A stretch of DNA of 64,000 bases from Pipra filicauda (Eukaryota > Chordata > Aves > Passeriformes > Pipridae). The notes under the pieces were generated by a model. The model was not told where the DNA came from. It saw nothing but the letters and a program-made list of their open reading frames with translations, and ran no database searches. Shown in pieces: positions 11,601 through 23,600 of the stretch. Each line of letters opens with the position of its first letter. Within the stretch, counting starts at the first letter, position 1. The translations under genes and the position numbers were made by a program. Where the stretch lies: positions 784,781 to 848,780 of the forward strand of contig NW_024104356.1 in NCBI RefSeq assembly GCF_003945595.2. The letters run 5' to 3'.

Positions 11601-14600
11601 CAAAAATTTCTCTGCAGTGATCCTCCAACCAGTTGCAAACCCAGCAGTGCCACATCTAGCCGCCAGTCTCCTCTTGCCTTCCTGGAGCTAGTTTGACACC
11701 CCAAGGAAAGCCACCACAGTGCTGGCAACCACAAAAACAGCCAGAGGAAGAAGCACGCCATCGCCTTCCTTCAGCCTTCAAATACCCTCTCAGCCAACTA
11801 ATGGCTATGGAGACTGCAGCAGGAATCTGCCATGGAGCCACCACTGACTCCAAAGCCCCTCTGAGGAGGAGGAAGGAGGGCAGGCAGAGCCCATGACATA
11901 TGGACATGCATGATGGGCAGAGGGACAGGCTGTGGGGGTATCTCAGCACTCCCCACTCTCCCTAAGGACCATAGGGCAGCCCAAGCCTAGTGGGCAGCAG
12001 AGACCCTGCCTGGGTAAAGCGGGAGGGCAAGTCCGCTGACAGGGCCAGCCTTTGCTGTGGGGGAGACCCCACCTGTTGAATCCAGTTGGGTCCCCTCTGC
12101 CAGAGTGCAAGATGTGGGGGTTCAGATCCCCCTCTCATGACCCCTGCTCTGGACAATCTTGGTCAGCCGACAACCTTGCTACAGCTCAGTTTCCCCTTCC
12201 CCAAGTCCCCACAGATAAGCACAGCAGAGGCATAGGGAACACTAGGACAGGCACCATCCCCAGTCACCCACCTACCCCTCCAGCTTTGGGGTCCCACAGG
12301 ACCATCCCACCCTGTCAGGCACCTCCAGCCCATATGGGTGCCCCATGCTGAGACAAAGCTGCTGGAGAAAGGGCATTCACCTCCACCAAGCAAAGCTGTG
12401 ACCAGCAGAGACGCTGCCTGGGGGGACCCACCGTTTGGCAGGCGACGCCGATCCCGTTGGCCTGGGCTGCGGCGACGGTCTGTGGGGAGCCTTCGCCGAG
12501 TGGCAGGACGGGCAGTGGCAGGGACAAGGAGCAGCGGCTGATCCCAGCCCCGTGTGGGTTCCGGTGCCAACCTCACCCCCCTCCGCCCCCGGACACCACT
12601 CGCTCACGCCTGGTGGTGCCAAAAATGTGGCGTGCAATTCCCTGACCAAATAAGGCAAGAACAATCATAAACAGGGACCCCCCTTGCACAGCCGGGCACC
12701 AGGGTCCCTAACCCAGCTTGGGACAGGCTGGATAAAAGTGCTGACAGAGAGGAAGGAAGATGAGAGCCCCCCTAAGCCCACACTGACTCTCTCTGCTGCT
12801 GCTCAAGGTGCCCCATGGGGCAGCCAGGGAGAGACCCCTATAGATGGGCTTTTCGCAGCTGTTTTGCTGGCATGGGTCAGAAGGCAGCCTCCTGCCTCTG
12901 GCTTCACCCTTCGACAGTCCCGGCTCATCTCCAAACTGGGGCAGTGTTTACAAGTCCAAGGTGCCCTCATTCCCTATTGCCATCCTCCTGCAGGGAGGAC
13001 AGCCCAGTCAGCACATGGAGATACCTCTGCAGCCCTGACACCTGTCTAGACCCCCCAAGAGGGGATGGAGAGGAGCCCTGGGGTACTTCTGCAGCCAGGA
13101 CCCCCATGAGAGGACAGAGATGAGTGCTGGAGTAGCCCTGCAAGGGGCTGGGAGCGCAGAAGCTCTGCCCAGGGGGCCAGAGGGGAACACATGCAATGAA
13201 GTACTCAGGCCTCTGCAGGCAGGAGGGGGCTGCCAGGCAGTCTTGTCAGTTTGGGGCCCAACCTGCAGCTCCCCAGCTCCCCACCACATAGCTGAGCCTG
13301 GACATCACGAGTTGCCTGTTTACTGCCCGGTGCCAAGGCAAGTGCCTGTGCCAGCTCTGCACTGCTGCCCCAGGTCCGGCTCTACCACCATAGCAGAGAC
13401 ACTCTCACCTGCCTCAGGCACCCAGAGCCCCCACCCTGCGCTGTGAGCACGGCCACCCACAGCTCCCACTTGAAGCAGCCGGTGACCTTCAGGGACATCA
13501 GGGATGGCAGCTGTTCCTGCTCCAGGGATGCCTCTCCAGATCGGGCCAGGAAAGCCCAGGCATCTGCTCAGCCACGGGCAGCCTTGCCACCGGGACAGGG
13601 TCCACCACCCTTCGACATACAAGTCCTGCCCATTCCTGCCAAGTGGGTGAGGACAGTCAACTTGCTGCAGCCAAACTAGTGCTCAAGGGGCTCTTCCCAG
13701 CTCTGAGAGATGCTGCATACCCTTCAAGGCCAGTGAGACATTCCCATGCCCCAGGGATAACTAAGGCATAGCTACGTCCTGCCACGTTTGTGCCATGAGA
13801 AAGGAGCTGAGATACCTAACTGTCCCCCCATGAAGTCCTGCAGACCTGGGGTTTGGGTTTCCCAAAGCTCTGGGGCATAAACCAGGGCTGGACCCTGCTC
13901 ATGCAAACAGGATTTTGAGAGTGAAAGTGCTGGAAAAACAGTGTAAGCTCTCTGGCACTGAAGCGGGAGTCAAAGTCCACAAGATCTTCCTCTCCCATCC
14001 CACAGCCACACTCCTCCCAGCAGCAGCCATCTGCCCTCAGCTCTGCTGCCCACTGGTGTCCCCTTTCCTGGGGTGAGGGGGATTCCCACAGGGACACTTT
14101 GGCCACTGAGCACCCTGTGAGCCCTAACCTTTCTCCAGGTGCTTGCTGGGCAGGGGTGGCTCAGCCCAGGCCCCCTCCGCGCTGTCCTCACGCTGGATGT
14201 TGAAGTTCTCATAGGAGTCCCACCGGATGAGTGGGTCGGATGTGTTGTAGTCCACGGAAACGCTGGGCCCGTTCTCCAGGTGCTCCATGCCTGGGAATAG
14301 GCAGGATAGTCAGTCGGGGTGACAATAGAACCAGCAAGGGTAGGACAGGGGGAAGAGATGGAGAAAGGTTCAGGCAAGGAAAAAAGAGAAGGAGCCATAG
14401 GGTAAGGCAGGAGAGTCCTACAGGAAGGGCAGCATTAAGGATGGGCACAGGATGTACATCAAAACCCACAAAGTGTACAAGACTGCCCAGGGCTTTTGGG
14501 ATTGCCTAGAGACAAGCGCACAGGCTGATAGTGAGTGCGCATGGTCTGGAATTTTTGGGCAGGGAGTCCTTCATTCCCAAGCACTCCCTCTTTCTCTCCT

Positions 14601-17600
14601 GGGCCAGCAAGTGCTTTGGAGAGCAGCCTCCTGGGGAAACAAGAGAGAGTGATAGGGCATCCATGGGTGCTCCTAGATTAGCCTCACTGCGTGGACCCCT
14701 CATCCTACCCTGGTGACAAAGAGGCTGCAATGGGGCAGGAGGAGGTTGCAAGGGAGACAGCAGGGGATATAGCTGAGGAAAGGGAAAGGAGACGGCATCC
14801 AGCTTCAAACCCCCAAGGCAGTGAGCCAGCCATACCTTGGATCTTCTCAGGGCCATAAGAGAACACAAACTCCACCTTCCCATACTCAGGGAAGCGGTCA
14901 TCTGTCAGGGAGAGAGCAGAGTACAGGGACCATCTCCATCTATGCTTCCAGTAGCACCTACATAGTCCCCCCAAACGTGCTCCACAGCTTAAGGCGGGGA
15001 GCTGGCAGGGATATCCCTGCATGGGGCTGTGCATCTCAGCCCCCAGAACAACCCCAAAGCAGTTGCTCTGCATCAGTACCGGTTTTGGTAACAAAAGGGA
15101 TGACGGTGCTACCAGTCCACATGCAGCACCACACCCTGTGGATGGAGCAGGGGTGCCCTGCTTAGTTGCAGTGGATCTGGGATGGGTGCCCAGATGCCCC
15201 ACGATGAGACCAGAGTTACAGGGGCAGGAGGATGAGGGAGTCTGGAGAAGGGAGGTGCCGGGGCAGTTACCTCTGAAGGCCTCATCCAGGTCCTCCTTGC
15301 CAAAGACAACATCAAGGTCGTGCACAGCACACGTGTGGAACTGCACACGGAAAATCACATCACGGGTAGGGCTGCGAAACTTCTTGTGGTAGCACTTCAG
15401 CTGCAGAGGGGAGTAAGGATGGGCCATCAGGATAAGCCCCCAGAGCTTGGCAAAGGGGAATCTGGGGATCCCGACACACGGCAACCACCCGCCCCCCAGC
15501 TGCTTTCTACGCAGAGGATCCTTACCAAGATATCGCCCTTGAGCAGCAAGCCGGGCTCAATGGTGATGCAGATGCCTGTCTGGCTGTCTCCTTGCACGTT
15601 GCTGCAGAGAGGGATGGTGGGAGGATGTGAGCTGTGGTGCAGAGGCCTCCAAGAGCTCCCAGCACCACCGCAACCAGCCCTTCTACCCAAATCCAGCCAG
15701 GAAAGGTGCATAGCACAGAGTTGCCCCCCCCGCCCCCAGTGACAGAGAAGGGTTCCGTCCATCACCCCAAGGGGTACCCATTCCCAGAGGAAGGAGGACA
15801 GGAAGCGGAAACTGAGGCATAGCTCACTAAGGGTGGGAAAAATGCTGGGTGGGAGGGTTTGACCAGGATCCAAGTGCTGAGACTGGGCTATCAGCCATCC
15901 ATCCAGCTCCCTTAGTCAAGCAGGGCATTGGACACAGAGGGAGAAATCTCAGGGAAGACTCTCCTCCCTGCCTCAGTTGCCCTGGCAGAAGCCCTCCCCT
16001 TTGCAGTGTACCACCGAGGGGCTGCCTCTGGGTGGTGGCGTCAGCAGTCACAGACAAAGGAAGAAGGGAGTTGGATTTCACAGGCAAGATAAACCTGGAG
16101 TTTATTACAGGCATCCCATAAACAGTCTATTAAAAGCTGAAAGGCGAGACTGGAATGGCAGTAAATCTCAGCTAACGGGGACTGCAGGGAAGGGAGATTC
16201 TGGTCCAGGGGGTTAAGATGGGAATACCCTGGAGGTGAGGTGCTCTGCTCCCTCCAGGGAGGCCAGGAGCCATGGGTCCCCAGGCTGTGACGCTGGCAGA
16301 GTGTATGGGAGGCTGGAGAAACTGACTCCTGCTTTGCCTTCGCCAGTGCCTGCTCCCAGGAGCAGTGTCAGAAAAGAATTGTGAGGAGATTAAAACAGGA
16401 GGAAAATATTTTTTTGGAGAAAGAAAGAGGGCTTTTAGGACTAATCCAAGCAGGAGGAGCAGTTCTTTGGGCAGGGAGAGAAAAAATGCCTTCATCACAC
16501 CTGGGACATGTCCCCATCTCTGTCCCCATTCCCTCCAGGGACACCCAGCCCCAGGCTCTGCGCAGCCCCAGGCTCCCTCTGCTGATACACAGAGTCACTA
16601 CAGCCCTCCCGGCAAAAGGGTCCAGTAAGGCCCAGTACAGCCAGCTACCACCTCCAAAAAAAAGGAAGGACGCCCCGTTTTTTCAGTTCCCTGGACCCCA
16701 AACGGACTAAGCGCAGAGCACCAGACTGCAGGGGACTTGGCCTTGACCCTCTCCATCTTCCCCTGCTTGTCTTGCCCCCCATACTGGGGAGGAGGAAAGC
16801 CCCCATGGCAAGGAGATAGTTACTAGATCCCCGAGGTGTAGACGGGCTGCATGGCCTGGTAGATTTTCAGGAAGGGACGACAACCTGGAAGACATCAAGG
16901 CGGGAAGAAAAGACACACTCCTGTTAGGCGGCTGGGTGGAGGGGCCAGGGCAGGGATTAGTCACGGGGGAGAAATCCAAACAGGGAGGGAGCCAAGGCAA
17001 ACAGCCGCTCCCCATCCCAACCAGCCCACACCAACCACGGGCAACATCTGAGATGGGCAGAAAGGGATGCTCTGGATGAGCTGGGAAAGGGGAAAGCCCC
17101 TGCAGCCCAGTTTGGGTCCTGTAGGACCTAGAGCAAGTGCTGGGCTGGGGATAGAGGTAGGATGATGATCTGAGTGAGGTACTGGCACCAGGCAGGGTAC
17201 TGCATGCCAAACCCCATCTCCATCTGGTGCCATCCTCCCAAAAGCTGGCAGAAAAGCACTGTCACCCCACAGCTCAGGTTAGTGCCCAGCACGGGGAGGG
17301 CACCCCCCGAGGGCAGGGTAGCACCCTGCCAATAGGAGTGAACAATCTCTGAAAGGGAAAGGGAAATTCAAATTGCCAAGGAAATAATGAGGAAAATATT
17401 GCCCATCGAGGACAAGCCTGGCCACGCAGTGTGGGGTGGTGGAGTGGGGGGGAATGAGGCTGGGGAAAGGAGTCGGGGGCACCTACCGCCTTTCGACTCA
17501 AAGTTGGGGATGCCGTGCATGATGACGTGGTGGAGGAAGAGGGGTTTGTTGTTCATCTTGATGCTGCCAGAGAGGAGCCCACTGAAGTAATGGATATACC

Positions 17601-20600
17601 TGAAGGAAAGACAGGCAGCTCAAGAGCAGGACCCACAAAGAGCATCCACCTTGGACCCTGCATCCAATCATTCTGGCTCTGGGGACAAAACCCAGCCTGC
17701 AACGGCTTGCCAGAACCCACCTCTTTTGGGATGGCTGTCCCACTGGCACCACCTTGTCCTCATAGAAGCGTTTCATGGCAAACCTGTCCAGAGCCTGGTC
17801 AGCGCTGTGGGGCAGATGAGGTTGAAGGAAAGTACTGGCACCAGCACCCCAGCACCGCTGGTGTGGAGGTCAGTAGTGGGCCCCAGGGCCACCCCAGGAT
17901 CGCATGTCCCTCTCACCTGGCTGAGATGTTGCTGTAGTGCATGTAGGCAGCCACTACCACCCCCAGCCGGCCACGGTTCCCCTGCGGGCACACAGCAGAA
18001 GGGCTGTCATGGGGCAGTGGTGCCTGCGAGCGCCTGGGCACAGCCATCCCACACTGAGGCAGGCACACACTGGTCCCTATACGCACACGCCAGCACACAC
18101 ACCCCCCAACCCTTATTAGACACACACCAATCTATGCATACATTGACACCTACCCACATACCAGGCCACCAACCACCACATTCCCTGCATCCTTTGGCCT
18201 CTGAGGCCACTCAGCCCCATCTCTGTAGCCCTGTAGACCCCCAGTGCCTCCATCACAGCACACCCTGGGGATGGGTTCAGCCACCTTGTTGTGCAGGACC
18301 ACCACATTGTGTGCCGCCGCATTGAGCCATGTGTCCATGGCTTTGCAAATGCTGCAAATCTTCTCCAGCGCTGGGGTGTGCATGTCAGGCCACCCAAAAT
18401 CCAGCACCTGTGCAGGGGGAACAGCCAGAGGTCACATCCACATGCACTCCCTGCAGAGTCCCCAGCCTGCCCGTGTGCAAAGCCCAGGGCATGTACCCAG
18501 GGGGGGCACCACTGTGTTGCTCTGATGTGCCCCTCCCAACCCCAACCCTGCACCCCACTGCCCAGGCCCCTGGCCCAGGGAGGCCATCATGGTCCCAGAT
18601 CTCAGGCCCCTCACCCCAGGTCACTTGGCTCAGCTGCTCAGGGTTCCCCATTGTCACAGGGATAGGGACAATGCCTTACAGAGGTCTCCAAGAGATCCCA
18701 AACAGCCAGGTTTGGGTTGGGAATGGGGGATGGGGAAGGCAATGGGAGTCAAGCTGAGATACCACAAACCCAGTGGGAACTCTCAATGCTTTTCTCAGGG
18801 TGGGTTCTAGCTGGGTGGAATAGAGAAGGTGGCTGTTCCTCCCCCAGACATAGCAGGAGCTGGTCCTGCAAACAGCCCTGCCCTCAGGCCCAAGATTCCC
18901 TCTGCTTCCCACAGCTGTGACCCACCTTGGGGTGAAGTTTGTTGACATCACGTCTCCGTTCAGATAGGTTGAAAAGCTTCAGAGAAGAGAAAAACAGAGT
19001 GAAGGGACATCTTCCTACCTCACTGCTACCTCTCATCTCTTCCTCACCCCAAAGCCTCCCCAAATCCTGCCATTAGAGTAACACCTTGCCACCGGGAGAC
19101 ACAATGATCAAAAACTCCCAGGGTGAGTTTCAAAGAAGGAAAAAAATCTATCCACCTTAGTGCAAAGACCCTCCCCTCACCAGAGCTAAGCCCAGACAGA
19201 GACAAGGACGCAGTACCCACCCCCTGCAAGCACCCCATCCCTAGGGTCTGAGCACCCCAGCCCCTTCCCCAGTCTGACAGGGATGCAGCTGTGCCCCTAA
19301 CCACATAGTTGTTCCCATGCTTGGACTTCAGCATGTGCGCCACTTCACGGAGGTTGCTGCAGTAACTCTGCTCCTCAGCCACACTGGGGTAGGAGACGGC
19401 AATGATCCGCTCCGTGATGTACACCAGGTCCAGCTCACAGCTGCTCTCCATGGCCGTAGTCAGGCTCATGCTCCTGGGCAAGAGAGGGGACCGCTGTCAA
19501 GGAATGGCATGGGGAGGGGACACAGTGACCCTTCCCCAGCCTGTGGGATGGGCTGGGACACATGGGGACATAGCAGCAGAGCACCCCTGCTCCCAGTCCC
19601 ATTGGGGTGTCTAGGGGACCCAAGTTAAGGATGGTGGATCATAACCCCCATATCTTCTCCATTGGGAACATCTCCCAGGTGTAGCACATCTGGAGAAGCA
19701 AAGTGTTGGCAGAGAGGGGGAGGTTCATGCAATGCAGAGATGGTCACCAGAAAGGGAAATTGAGGCATCTACCTGGATGTTTTGCAGCGTGACTGCCCAC
19801 TCCTGGAGGATTTTGTGGCATCCTAAAGAACCAGAGAGGAAAAGCAAGTTACCGCCATGACCCAGTCACAGACAGCACAGGGGTCCTGCTGGGGCTGGGT
19901 GTGATAGTGCTGCCGACGCATCCCACCCCCACCACACTGCACTGCACATGGTAACACCCCCAAAACATCTCCAAATATTACCCACCAAGCATCCCAGTGG
20001 CACAAACACCTTGACATCATCATTGTCCCCCCTCATCCCACAAGCAAAACCCAAGTCTCACAACCACAGCAGCTGGGACCAGCCACCACAGGCACTGTGG
20101 GACTGGTGCCTTGGCAAAGGGTCCCAGAGGACCTTTTGGGAGGATGCTGAGTATGTAGACACAGTCTAAGGCATGTCAGAAGTCTCTCTTGTCTCTGTTA
20201 GGCTGCGTACACACACCTGGTGGGACAGAGCTGCTTTGGCCCTACCCAGAGCAGAGGCAGGTTCGCTGCCCAAGCAGCATCGAGGAGCCAGCCAGGCACA
20301 GCAGTTTGCTTTGGCCCCGGCTCTCCTGAGCCAAATGCCTGGAGGAAATGTTTGAGCTCTCAGAGCAGGAAACTTCTATTTATGCATGTTCCCCGGCCTC
20401 GAGAATTTCATCTGCAGCCGGCTTGCTCAGTGACTTTGTGACCTCAGCCGAAAAACAAAGCAGGGTTTCCAAAAAAAACTGCTAAGGAAAAACACACTCG
20501 CAGCTCATTAGTTATAGTATCTCCAGCTAATAAGCGGGAGTCATTTAAAGACTAATCTCGGGCAGATAACATGTCCCAAGCACCTGGAAGGATCAGAAAT

Positions 20601-23600
20601 AAGAGATGCATCCTGCAGCTGGTTCCCAGGATGCCCCTTCTGTCCATGAAGCTGCAGGACCTGCTGCCACTCTCCTCGGGCTGCAACATCCCACAACCAT
20701 TACAACAAAGGGAAGTGGGAGAGAGGTTTCCAACACTCTTCGCCTGCCATCTCCCATCCAGCACAGTCCCAGAGCTGCTCCAGTGGGCAGCCAGCGTCAC
20801 TCTCCCTTGCTCCTTTCAAGGTCAGGCTGCCTGGTGGAGCAGGGTCAGGCTCAGCAGCCCCAGAGCCTGGGGACAACCATCTCCCCTCCCAGCCAAAGCC
20901 ACTCCAGAAGGCAGCAGCCCTGCCTGAGCACTCAAGGGTGCTTGGGCAGGAGTGACAATTTCCCCTCCAGGTTCTCCTCAGGGTGCCCCAAATTTCCTGC
21001 TCACCCCAGAAACACTCCAGCATTGCTGAGAGCAAATAAGGAGTTAAAATGCAGCAAAAAGAGAAGTAAAACCTTTCCTGGGAGAGCTAGGGTGTGTGGA
21101 ACAAGCCTGACCCACAATGTGGGCTCATCCCTGCATCACCCACCAGTGACCAGGATAAGATCTCCACTGTGACTCCTGCTCTGCCCCAAACCTTTGTAAC
21201 AGAGACATCTGGGGTCCCCCACCCACACCACCAGCCAGGAGAGCCCTGTCAGCCCACATCACCACACCCAGACACAGCAGCCTCCCAGTCCAGCCTTGCC
21301 CAAAGGAGATCTGACATGGGGCAACACAGACCCATGCTCCTCTCCCACAGGGGTAAACTGAGGCACAGGAGAGCGAGCAAGGTGGGGACACCAGAGCCTC
21401 TCTCCCTTACCATACCTTGACAGCAGTGAGACCCTTGCTAATCCATTTCCATGCCATGGCAGCTCCACTCCTGACACTCTCCAGGCCCAGGAGAGCAGGT
21501 GCTCGCAGAGAGGGCCCTCCAGTGTCCCCTGCTCCATCGAGAGCCCTCTGCACTGCTCCCCGAGCTCTGCCCTACTCCCCCGATCTAACCACAGCTGCAC
21601 TGCCAGCTCTGCCGCCAGCCCCTGCACGAGGAAGAGTCAGCCTGCGATCAGCTGATAGGAGAAAACGCTCATGTTATTAAACACTCCTGCCCGCCACTGG
21701 ACTGGGAGATCCTGCAAACATCCTCTCTGGAGGAGAGACTCCAGCCAAGCCAGTATAGGCAAGTCCAGCCCAGCACAGGACAGGCTGGTTCCAGCCACAT
21801 TGGGTTGAAGACCCCTCTGGCAACACCATCGAGAATACGCCTCCCAGTCCCAAGCTAACTTGGCATGTCCCCAGGCTCCTGGAAGCATCCAAAACCCACA
21901 GGTCCCTTCTACTTGGAAAGGGTGATGAGAGGCACAAGAAAGGCTGCAAAAATACCAGGAAACTTCCCCAAAAGAGAGCAAAGCCAGCAAAGGAGGCTCC
22001 TGATTGGATTTTTCTAGCTGTGGGTGCTCTTTCTCCAGCTCAGACAAGGGCAGCAAACATGTCCTGGATAACCGAAGGGATGAGGCAAAGCCAGATCCCA
22101 GGTGAGGAAGGCTTTCACCCTCTTCCTCATGGGAACCATCGTGCCTCCATCCCTTGGGTCTCAGCCCCAGTGCACAGGGAGGTCGGCGAGCTGGCTGTGG
22201 GCAAGGGCGGGGGAAGCCGTCCGCGTTGACTTTGGCAGTGCATTTGTCTACACTGTCTTAGCAATTTCATGTCCATAGATTAAATAACAGATCCCTGGCT
22301 CTGAGACAGGAAAGCCAGCTTTGCAGCAAAAGGTCTGGCCCCCACTACGCCAGTCTCCACCACAACCTCTGCCACCAACCCTGGGCATCTCACTTGGCCT
22401 TTGGCATGGCCATAATTACCTTGGCTGGCAGGGAGGGAGAGCTGGGGGTCCCAGGGATACTGGGAGACCACAGGGGCATCCTGGATTGAGGGATTTTGGC
22501 TGCAGGGGGTGCTTGCAGCAATGGGACAGGCACGAGTAGCCCCCCCCGGAGGCCTTGAGGCAGAGATCAGCCTCCATGACTGGTCGCACTTACCAGGGTG
22601 TCTACCTGCTTGGTGATGCTCTCCCCCGGGGATGGCTGCAGGCAGGAGGAAGGGGAGAGATAAAAAGGCAAGCAAGAGAGAAGGAGAGATTGAGAGACAT
22701 GCACACAGAGCAGGGACCACAGCCAAAATTCCCCCCTAGCTATTTCTGGTCCTTCCTAGGAAATGCTCAATGGTCCCACTTCCTTCCTTGCCCACCAATA
22801 TGTCCACTCTTCCTAAAGGCTGAGAATGCCTCAAAACCTAAGCACAGAGCTGGGGCGAAACTCAGGTACCAAGGATGCTGCCATCCTGCCTCCCAGCAGC
22901 CACCTCTCACACTCAACCAGTGTCGCAGATTGGGAGCACTCAGCTAAACCCTCAGCTTGCTCCATGATGGGCACCCAGTGCCCTCCACATCTCCAGGGTC
23001 CCAGATAGATCCTCCATGGTCAGACCCTACAGCCAGCAGGTAAACAATGGGGCAAGCCTGTGCAGTCCCATACCCAGCCTGGCCACTGGCCACCAGCAGG
23101 CTCACCTCCTCAAGATAAAACCGGCCCCACAGGGCCAGCAAAGGACCCTGACGGGAGCAGAACCAGGGTCTGAGATCTTCAAAGTAGGTACATTTAGTGA
23201 CACGCCACTGGAGTCTACAGAGAGTTCTGAAACAGGGCTGGAGACAGGAATTAACTTCCTGAGGTTGGGGAGAGCATCTGGACCCCAAATACAGGGAGCA
23301 GAGGACAGACACCTCTGCCTGAGGATGGTGGTTGGGGTGCCTGAGGGTGGCACAGCAAAAGGACCCAGCTTGGTGGTTTATATGAGTCATGGGACCAGGA
23401 AGATGGAGGGAACCCCCAAAACCAGGCTCCTCCAGCCCTGGCAGCAGGGCCAGGGCAGACATTTCCAGACACGGGACAGGGCAAACCCCTTTTGATTTCC
23501 TCTCAAAGCCACAGTAACGGTCCCAGCTCGAAGCCAACATGTTTTTGCTGATGATAAGTGCCTGGGGAGGTTGGCAGGGGCGGCAGGGTGCAGGCAGAGA

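Larger units (their letters stand above)
14291..19772 (-). other. TNS1: Short TNS1 introns between phosphatase/C2 exons
   Basis: The introns between the exons listed in this interval are 0.1-1.2 kb long. Those above 300 bp are 14291-14835, 14902-15270, 15602-16823, 16885-17486, 17982-18284, 18408-18925 and 18977-19301. I see no further exon, RNA gene or repeat array in them. Confidence 0.7.
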
